From contig CM067298.1 in assembly GCA_034231615.1 (NCBI GenBank), positions 66,731,591 to 66,795,590 on the forward strand: a stretch of DNA of 64,000 nucleotides, in the 5' to 3' direction. The notes below the pieces were generated by a model that was not told the origin of the DNA, searched no databases, and was given only the letters and a program-made list of their open reading frames with translations. The stretch is from Meghimatium bilineatum. Its lineage: Eukaryota > Mollusca > Gastropoda > Stylommatophora > Philomycidae. Below are positions 55,990 to 64,000 of this stretch, one piece after another (position 1 is the stretch's first letter; the number at the start of each line of letters is the position of its first letter). Made by a program: the position numbers and the translations under genes.

Positions 55990-57897
55990 ACCAACCACCA
56001 TACAATATTATATTTCTAGATGATATGACAGTATAGTGAGGCTTTCTTTTATGAAAACCCCACCAACATTCTATCTTAACAGTTATATATTTTTATGTTG
56101 TAACGTCATGTCGTCAATCATCTCCCCCATGGAGAAGAGGGAGATCCAACTTGTAGAATTGCACTCCATCATAGAACCTAGGTCCTGTGACCTGGACTGT
56201 CAAGATCTAATTGGTTTTATACTGTATGTCGAACTAACACCCAGAAACCAACTGGAGAAAGGGGAAACCTGAGAACCTAGTTCTAGTTCTATCTAGTTCA
56301 GGATGTGACGATCCTACATGTCTTTCCAAATTTGGTAGACATGGCACACGTCTTGTGTGCTGGCAGACTAGGTGACAGGGAAGGAAAGTGATGAAGTACG
56401 CCTCAGATCCACTACCCATAGATAGAAGTCTGGGAAGAGACAAGTCAAATCAGCATCGTATCAGTTAGAAAATGGTGCTCTTGGTCCCCGGCCTTACTTT
56501 GTTGGATCAGCCCGCTGGTTTGAAAGCAAGCTCCAGAAAAATAACCCCAACATGAAAGTGCCTAATAGAAAATATCATATTAGCTCGGATGTCCCCTGGC
56601 TGCCTTGAGTGAAAAATCAGCCATGAGGGGCATACTAAACCTACTACAACTTAACCTATCTGGACTGGACTCAGAAATAAGATCCTAGAACTGAGTAGAA
56701 TACTACACAAACATGTAAGTATGCTACTAATAGTGGAGAGTAGGATGGCTCAGACAACATGTCAGCTGCGATGAGAGATGATTTTATAGGTCAGATAAGT
56801 AGTCACACTCCATGACACTGTTGGATTGTGGGTAATGAAAAAAAGATGATAAAACTCACAATCTCATGGCAAAGTTGAATACACATTTTGTTTTCATAAA
56901 TCCTTCATAGCTTGAACCCAAGACCATTGAGACAAGAGGTTATAACCAAACCTTAATGTTAAGAACTGTAAAAACAAAAAAAAAAACCTGTTATACTGTA
57001 TTTTCCCCATTATGGAGTTACAGGGAGTATTCATGTGGCTTGTGTGATAAAGGCAGCATGCCCTTGTCATGTTTAGGGTAAGTTTTTACTTTCAAATGAA
57101 AGTAATAGTCTTACATATAACATAGGTTCAACTAGTACAGACTTTCCGTATTGATGCAGATGATGGCCCTTCACATCCCCCCCCCCCCAAAAAAAACTCC
57201 CATATATTTATTTTTTATTTTTAAAAGTCATTTAGTGTTAAATTTCTTAATAATTAGGCCTACTACTAATATGAACGTGTTTATCTCATACTCATGTACT
57301 GTACTGCAAAAAATTGGGATTCTTTGGGGATTTTTTGTGTGGTGATAAATACTGACGTTTTTAAAAATTGAAATATGGAAATAAATTTGTTTAAATACAG
57401 ATTTATGAAAAAATAAGTTGACAGAAATGCATAATGGCATAGAATGACAGCTGTGTTATTTCTTCTTGTAGATAAGTTAAGATTTGGAGGAGCTGGGTGC
57501 CACAGAGTACAATTCTGCCCATTGAAGTGCTACACTATAGTATAGATATGCAGACTTTTGAATATACCGTAGGTGCTGCAAATGTCTGTTAAAATGTAAT
57601 TGTGTAGAACATAAGATAAATATATTTGTTCTGCAGCAAACAAAAAACTTTAAGTCTATCAAGAACCTCTTCTGACAGTGGTGAAATAGTGTAAACTTGG
57701 TTGATTTGAACATGTAACAAGATATGACCCTCTTTCTAAAACTAGTCTGCAAGTAGCAGTCAAGGATGAAAGGAAAATAAGTGGTGGGTAAAAATTCTGG
57801 ATTTGCAACATAAAGTACTGGGCCGGGCATTATTTTTGTGCTGATGTCTATAATGTGGCACCCCTAAGACCATGACAGGTTATGGGTACTGTTATTA
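55990..57897. other. No gene seen; downstream flank of gene 2
   Basis: Low-copy sequence with simple C/A tracts near 57177-57197. No domain or splice-bounded exon is supported. Confidence 0.4.
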
Positions 57898-57903
57898 TTT
57901 TAT
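57898..57903 (-). terminator. Candidate polyadenylation signal of gene 2
   Basis: AATAAA on the minus strand, about 70 bases past the stop codon of the zinc-finger exon. Confidence 0.5.
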
Positions 57904-57973
57904 TATAATGGCCTTAATCATTTTACATATTATCTTTGTATATAAAAAATAATTTTGTATCTGACAACTTGCA

Positions 57974-58599
57974 TCAGTCCTCTGTACCAAGATCAATGCT
58001 ATCTCCAGTGGGTGTTTCTGTTAAATGTAAACTAAAGGATAGGCATTCTGTGGTCTCAGAAGTAATGTCAGCTGATGAGCCCAAATCAATTGTGTCATTA
58101 TTGTTTGTTAGGTAGGCTGCAGATGCATCAATAGAACTTGTGGTTCTGGTTGGATGTGAGTTTATAAACTTTGATGAAGACGTGAAAGATTTGAGATTTG
58201 CTATTTGTGCTGCTGGACATGTCTTTCTGTGCATAGGCAAGCTGGTAATGTAAGCAAACTGTCTTCCACAAAGTTCACAAGAAAATGGTTTCTGACCAAG
58301 ATGTCGTCCATTCATGTGTCCTATATACTCACGCCTGGACGGCAATCGTTTACCACAGATTTCACATGCAAAGTTCATCTTTCTTTTCTCCTTTATCAAA
58401 GAGCCCTGCTGAATATGAATAATGTCAGAACTAGGTGGTAATGACTTTTGTGCAAACCTCAATAATGGTGTTGATGGATGAGGTTTCTGTAGGCCAGTGG
58501 AGTTTGAATTGAAATTGAATGTCGATGATGGTGGGAATAATGTCGATGCAGACAATGAAGGGAGTCTCCTTTTCCCTCTATGATTTTGCAAAGAAGAAG
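57974..58599 (-). CDS. Gene 2: terminal exon with two zinc fingers
   Basis: Acceptor ttatccacag ends at 58600. The exon starts with two bases of a split codon (phase 1), then about 207 codons to a TGA at 57974. A serine/proline-rich region comes first. Then FACEICGKRLPSRREYIGHM is a C2H2 finger (C-x2-C-x12-H-x4-H), and FSCELCGRQFAYITSLPMHR with a following KTC is a second finger of C-x2-C-x12-H-x3-C form. They are joined by a GQKPF linker. The tail is Ser/Thr-rich and acidic at the end. Such exons are typical last exons of nuclear DNA-binding proteins, including BTB zinc-finger genes, but no BTB domain is in view. The earlier exons are not identified. Confidence 0.82.
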
Positions 58600-59270
58600 C
58601 TGTGGATAAAAGTGTCAGGAGTGAGTCAAACTAGTTGAGTGCAATTATTTAATCATGAACACATTCCTATGGAGAATGCCATGAAAAGTGTTATAAACTA
58701 GTGTAGTGTTGTAATAAAACAAACAAGGTTAGATATATATCTACTGAAGCAACCAAAATTTATTTTTAAAACGTTAAATAGCAACAATTTTATGTTGAAT
58801 AATAGACAGGATCAATGTTTGACTCCGCATGGCTTGTATCTGTGGGTCTCACCAATGGCCAACTAGACATATCACTCATGCAACACAGAACCTTAGGAGA
58901 TGATGTGCCGCTATATTGAGGTTTTCTTCTTATAGAAGCTTCATGGCACGTCATCTATACAATTATGCTTCTCATGCTTTTATTTTGTTGTTGCAATGTG
59001 TTTTATGCTATGTTATTTTTAGATATATATATGCACTCTCAGTAGTTGGGAGGAGCCAGAGATATACTATGCTGCACTGGGGAGGAGGAAACTGACAGCA
59101 CTGTTTTTTTCCTGTGGCTGAGGCCCATTACAGAGACACAGTGATTCAGGACGTGACAACCCTTTTAACTTGGTTGCATGCATAGAGCAATAGAGAAGTT
59201 CGGCATAACCAGTAGTCAATTAGTGGCAGGAATATGCACAGTGAACCATATCTTGACTGCAGGAATGCTG
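58600..59270. other. Intron of gene 2, nothing recognised
   Basis: The sequence upstream of the zinc-finger exon acceptor. No further exon recognised. Confidence 0.4.
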
Positions 59271-60075
59271 GAAATCTTGTAGGATAATTGTCCTGCTATA
59301 AGAGAGATCTGGTGGGAGTTTGAAAACAAATTAACAAATGATTGAAAGATTTGGAAAGAAAATTAAGGTAAGCCCTCCTAAGGATAAAAATGAACTCATC
59401 CAAAAGTGCAGCTGACCATCTTCACCACATCAGATCCTTGGTACAGAGAGAAACTAGAAATAGGGCCAACAAATACTGGACCAACATATGCTCTTATATA
59501 CAAAAAACTTAATGATTCTTAAACTATGTACAACTTGAAGGTTGCCCTTCAAAATCTATCAATCCTGCATTATCAGGATACTGGCATATGAATTTGAAAC
59601 ACAAACACTGTACTAAATTCATGTAGAGGCTATACATGTTTCATATGTGGTGTCTGAAAAATATTTAACATAAGATATAAATACAGCAGACTGCAGCCAT
59701 GCTAAGATACCATGCCTCTATTCAACTCTCAGACATAGAATTTAAGCCATTTAATATGGCTTGGCCAGTGAAAAGAGATATAGATGTTTAATATGGCTTG
59801 GCCAGTGAAAAGAATGTCAAATGATCACACTCTCAAGGAAATTCTCTTTGGTGAACTCTCACCTGGTGGATGTCAAAGGGGTAGACAAGAACTGAGATAT
59901 TAGGACATCTGCAAAACAGCCTTGAACAATTTTAAGATCAATCCATGTTCTTAGGAAGATTTAGCTGATGATCATACAGCAATGGAGTACAGTGCTACGA
60001 GGAGGCATCCAATTGTCTGAGTGGGCACACAGGGAGAAGTCAGAACCCAGATTTATTATGTATATTCTGTTTTTG
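59271..60075 (+). mobile_element. RepB remnant and LINE C-terminal fragment
   Basis: 59275-59335 is the 3' part of a RepB copy. 59690-60070 encodes a degraded LINE tail (NMAWPVKRMSNDHTLKEILF near 59784-59845) of the same type as 24290-24895. A 30-bp stretch, tttaatatggcttggccagt and on, is repeated in tandem near 59750-59812. Confidence 0.55.
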
Positions 60076-60186
60076 CTCTGAGGATAAAATATTCGGAAAA
60101 TCTGCCAAGAGAATGAGGTTAATTTTTAGACCGGTCTGCTTCCTGATCATTTGTAAAGATGCAAAAGGCCATTATCATTATTGAAT

Positions 60187-60348
60187 CCCACAGAAGACAG
60201 ATGTGTCGGGCCATTGGCGCAAATTAAACGGCGACAAAATGCATTTCCATTCTCTGGACTACATCCTGCTGGAAATCTAGAATGGATCATGGTCCTGCTA
60301 CTAGAGAGATCCAGCAGGAGTTGAGAATGAACACTGAAGAAGAAGAAG
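60187..60348 (+). mobile_element. RepB retroposon
   Basis: RepB copy (cccacagaagacagatgtg to cactgaagaagaagaag). Flanks (atcattattga and atcatttaatga) are similar but not a clean duplication. Confidence 0.75.
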
Positions 60349-60779
60349 ATCATTTAATGATTAAATTTATATACATTTTTGATAAGAATGAGAGCTCTAT
60401 GCTTGGGGACCAGCAAAAATTGTGTGAAATATTAAATGATAACTGGAGTCTTTAACCACAGCTGAAAGCTCTGGAAAAACATTTCTCTATAGAGCAATCA
60501 CATCACTGTACATTGTTGAGACTAGAGCAAGCATCATGAAATTTTCTTATACAGTAGACAGATTGCATCTTCTTTGAGTAGACACAAAGTGTAAACCTGC
60601 TGAGAAGTGTTTCCTTATTCAGAACTTTCCATATCAAAGAAAGGATCCATATCTAAGGATATGATAGGATCATGAATTGACACAGATTCACTGCAGAAGT
60701 TGCGTCTTGTCAACAGGTGGAAAATTGTATATTGTCAGAGGATAGGGAAGAAAAAACTGAATTAAATGTATGCAACATG

Positions 60780-62757
60780 AGATATGCTAGACTGCAGGTG
60801 CAAAATATTGCAGCAATGACGTAAAACATAGCACAGCACACACATTCAAATATTTAAAATCACAAATAGAGATGCTGGTGGTCTCTTCTCTGGCGATCAT
60901 GACTCCAGATTGTATGATATAGGCTGCTGGTTGTATTAAAGTTTCCACTGTGCCATACAATTTCTCTTTGACACTGATTGGGGTGGGCCATATGTTGTTC
61001 CTCAAGTCTGCATACTGGGGACATTCTTGTAAGATATGTTCTTCTGTCAAATTCGTAAGGCTACAATGGCAAAAGCCAGTTGTACCTATTTTGAATTTGG
61101 TGTACAGGTGATGTCTCATTATGTTGTGACCAGTTCTGAGGTGCAACAGGATAACCTGGTCTCTTTTGGATAATTGGTAATTCCCATCTGCATTATATTT
61201 TGGTGGTCTTCTTTCCACTTTTTGTTATAGTTCCTTTATTAATAGTCTTCGCTTCTTCATAACTGAACAGATAGTCTTCTTGAGGTAAATTCCCTCCTGC
61301 TTTGACCAGTCTATCTGCAATATCATTCCCTTCGATGTTACAGTGTTACAGTATCCACTGGATCACCACTAGGAAAATTATTTTGCAAGTGAACTAGAAC
61401 TGCCCTCAATTCCCTCAGTTCGGTGTTCCTGTGTACTTGCAGTGTTGTTATGACAGAGGGTGCATCTGTTAGTAGTACAATATTCCTGTGCAAAAGTTCT
61501 TTATGTTGTAAGATCATTTCTACTGCTTACTTAAGAGTTTCCATTTCTGTCTTAAAATTAGTTGAGAGCTTGCCTGTAGCTATGGCTAAAGTAACATCTT
61601 TCCCGTTTTATTCTGAGGGCCAGTCCTCCTCCTCCATTCTCAATTGCATTTGTGGCCGAGCCATCTGTATAGGCATGAGTTCATGCATCCTGTGGGTAAT
61701 TAACTGTGATGTGATGTTTTATGATACACTTTCTCTCCAAGTCTGTCTGTCCAAGGGGGGATGGTATTGACTAGTTGTATGGACCTCGGTTTCATTTTTC
61801 CTCGGTTTCACAGAGTTGGTGCCTTCTGTATCAGTTTCTTTGTGTTTGCTCCTCTCTAGCCTGCTTCTACCATAGCTATTAATTCTTTGGTGATTCAGGA
61901 GTCTTGTATTTTTATGCTTGTTGAACTACTTTCATATCTCTTCTGTCTTCCACTGACTGAAGACCAGTTATTATTTCTAATGTATATATCAGTGTAGATT
62001 TCATAGATGCAGTGATAATATAGGCATGACCGGTACTGTCAGCAGAAGTGTAATGGCGGATACACTCAAGGAGAGATCGGAGCAACTATGGACGTGTCCA
62101 GTTTGCAGTGGTGATGATCCGACGACTAACTAACTAACTAGTAATAATATGTGTTATTGCTGAATTGTGTTTTAGATGATGTAGTCCAGGCTGCGATGCC
62201 ATACTCTAGTACTGGCCTAACTCTACCTGTGTACAGCCTTTTCAGGATTTTGCTGTCCGCTTCCCATTTTGTGCCTGCTATCTTTTTCATTATGCATATT
62301 CTGTTTCTGGCTCTTTTCTCTTGCCTTTTCTGTCTGCTTTGCACATGTCATTCTAGTCCAGGTAATTCAGAGGTACCCGGTATGTTGCTCTAGTGGAAGT
62401 AAGTGATTGTTTATCTTTAGTGTTGTTGTCTGTACCTTGTTGGATAGGGTGAATATTGTGTGTGTTTTTCCTCTCATTAATGGTGAGCAAACATTTCTTG
62501 GTCCAGATTTATAGTTTGTGCAGTGCCCCTTTCATTCTATTTTTTGCAACTGCTATTGCCTCCCCTCCTGTCCACAAAGCCAGGTCATTTTCATACATTG
62601 CAGAGTTAACCCTAGTCGGTACGCCCTCAATCAATTGAATACCAATTTTAATGACCTTAAAATGACAATAATTACAAGACCAACTAAGCCAAGATGGAAC
62701 TACAAGAAAGCAAAGTGGCACATCTATAAACACAGTTGTAATGTAAAGACTGACTGC
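60780..62757 (-). mobile_element. I/Nimb-like LINE, RT to C-terminus, decayed
   Basis: Minus-strand order from the right: RT active site near 62600 as MYENDLALWT (MYADDLALWT usual), KKIAGTKWEADSKILKRLYT, TGRVRPVLEYGIAAWTTSSK near 62225-62165, remnants of RNase H near 61750-61250, and finally the Cys-rich domain (LRTGHNIMRHHLYTKFKIG, then CHCSLTNLTEEHILQEC near 61075-61025). Frameshifts and stops are frequent. The R5 repeat lies at 62020-62120 within it. The catalytic first aspartate of the pair is replaced. Confidence 0.78.
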
Positions 62758-62923
62758 ATGTAAACTAAAGGATAGGCATTCTGTGGTCTCAGAAGTAATG
62801 TCAGCTGATGAGCCCAAATCAATTGTGTCATTATTGTTTGTTAGGTAGGCTGCAGATGCATCAATAGAACTTGTGGTTCTGGTTGGATGTGAGTTTATAA
62901 ACTTTGATTAAGACGTGAAAGAT
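62758..62923 (-). pseudogene. Duplicated piece of the gene 2 zinc-finger exon
   Basis: 166 bp that match 58025-58190 with one substitution. The piece covers coding sequence after the zinc fingers (SFTSS to the end of LSFSLHL). The substitution changes a Ser TCA codon to a TAA stop. It has no fingers and no splice context. It abuts the decayed LINE on its left and a RepC-like repeat on its right. Confidence 0.9.
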
Positions 62924-62949
62924 GTTTTGGCCTGTAAAGTCCAAGGGCA

Positions 62950-63175
62950 TAAAAAAAAGTCATGGCGTAGAGTTGATACGCATGCGTCACCTGGAGACAG
63001 ATAGGAAGGCTGTTGCAGGATAGGACAACCCACTTGAATAAAAGGTATACCACAATTGGATGTGCTAGGTCTACATGGTACACACTGAACGGTTGCACAA
63101 TTTACTTTATGGCCCGTGGCAGAAATAACATGAAATTTGTGAGGATTAAATGAGAGCAAAAGCACAAAAAAACAT
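62950..63175 (+). repeat. RepC-long copy, diverged
   Basis: Matches 28945-29175 (cgcatgcgtcacctggagac, ggatgtgctagg) with many differences, and ends in an A-rich tail near 63170. Confidence 0.6.
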
Positions 63176-63194
63176 AACAATGACTATTTGTTAC

Positions 63195-63470
63195 ATTTAC
63201 TTTTGAAATTCAGTGAGAGTTATGTCCTTGTCTATGAGTTTGTAGATGGCTAATAGTCTTAAACCCTATTCTGGCTGAAAATGTCCTTGGACAATTCGGG
63301 CATGGAATGACCACTGTAAATGGTTTTTGATTTATCCATGAATCTCTAGCTATTCTATGCTGTTTTATTTCTCCTCTTTTCACACAATTTTTAGACTTTA
63401 TACCACCATGTACTGGGTAGATCATTTTTTTGCATGTTCTTCCCACACATCTTGGTTTATTTCAAAGGCT
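63195..63470 (-). mobile_element. LINE C-terminal zinc-finger-like fragment
   Basis: The minus strand encodes KPFTVVIPCPNCPRTFSARI, then HLQTHRQGHNSH, near 63340-63212. It is the C-terminal tail of the LINE type at 24290-24895, with intact Cys-x2-Cys and His-x3-His positions. Confidence 0.7.
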
Positions 63471-64000
63471 TTCAGCGAGATATTTTAATGAAACCTTGTA
63501 GTGGTTCTTGTAGTGGTCACATTGAGAACGTATGTCACCCTTCAGCAACTCACCAAAGAGAATTATAAAGAAAAGATAGAAACACAGAGAAGAAGCTGGA
63601 GGAGAAACTAGAAAGTTGTGGAAACTAACCAAGCAAATAAATGATGATAGTAACTCTCAGCGATAAACAATTACACTGGAAGATATAGGTAAACTCTACA
63701 CTGGCAGGCAAGCAGCAGACATGCTTGCAGAATCCTAAAGGAAAGAAAGTACCATTGCCATCAATGCATGCATACAACAAAATATTCATCAAGAAATAAA
63801 CAAATGTAGGAACAACACAAACTGTCCAGAAGTCATATCTAAACTATTCACATTACAATAACTAAAGATATAATAATCTATATAACAATCAAATCCATAG
63901 CACGTCCAGGTCGTAGTGGAGTCACATTGAGATGTGGTACAGAAAGATCTCCACACATTATCCTCTACTACCCTGATGAGTTTGGAAACACCCTGTCTAG
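63471..64000. other. No gene seen; possible LINE debris
   Basis: Sequences such as ggcaagcagcagacatgcttg and the run to the end of the window look like retroelement debris. No domain could be assigned. Confidence 0.35.

Noticed and set aside
57974-58599. Zinc-finger exon as part of gene 1
   Set aside because: It ends with its own stop codon and lies upstream of the gene 1 start codon on the same strand, so it belongs to another gene.
63210-63446. Host zinc-finger gene at the right end of the window
   Set aside because: The Cys-x2-Cys and His-x3-His segment matches the C-terminal tail of a LINE type seen at 24.8, 45.4 and 19.1 kb, so it is retroelement sequence.

Overview
The window is invertebrate nuclear DNA: AT-rich, intron-rich and crowded with retroelement fragments. 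The mix of I/Nimb-like LINEs with RNase H, other LINEs, a Penelope-like element, an internally deleted mariner, tRNA-derived SINEs and short GAA-tailed retroposons would fit a mollusc or other lophotrochozoan. That placement is inference; no lineage marker was seen. No rRNA gene, functional tRNA gene, CRISPR array or prokaryotic feature was seen.

Two host genes are supported, both on the minus strand. Gene 1 starts at 39830 and runs leftwards through exons at 39050-39858, 33184-33336, 26501-26574 and 18378-18458, then two microexons (12153-12188, 10406-10456), with phases 1-1-0-0-0-0 that join in frame. It then reaches a cluster of seven homologous exons between 9339 and 6389. Each begins in phase 0 with a Leu/Ile-Phe-x-Arg-x-Pro motif, ends in phase 1 and has a length of 3n+1 (100-115 nt). 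Joining any two would break the frame, so they look like mutually exclusive cassettes. The protein is not recognised. It has a compact N-terminal region, a proline/serine-rich middle with a nuclear-localisation-like basic patch, an acidic stretch and a helical C-terminal part ending in the variable basic cassette. The constant exon after the array and the stop codon are not found and probably lie left of the window. Gene 2 is represented by its last exon (57974-58599), which encodes two C2H2-type zinc fingers. Its earlier exons are not identified.

Nearly everything else is transposable-element debris. From 6.5 to 39 kb it fills the large introns of gene 1; from 40 to 57.9 kb and from 58.6 to 64 kb it fills the surrounding DNA. 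Many insertions keep visible target-site duplications, so nesting order can be read. At 50.6-52.3 kb a mariner deletion derivative sits in a LINE, which itself sits in an older repeat. RepB retroposons sit inside RepA retroposons and inside two copies of one LINE. A 166-bp piece of the zinc-finger exon was recently copied to 62758-62923 beside a decayed LINE.

The most notable feature is the gene 1 cassette-exon array, a probable mutually exclusive splicing system in a gene I cannot name.
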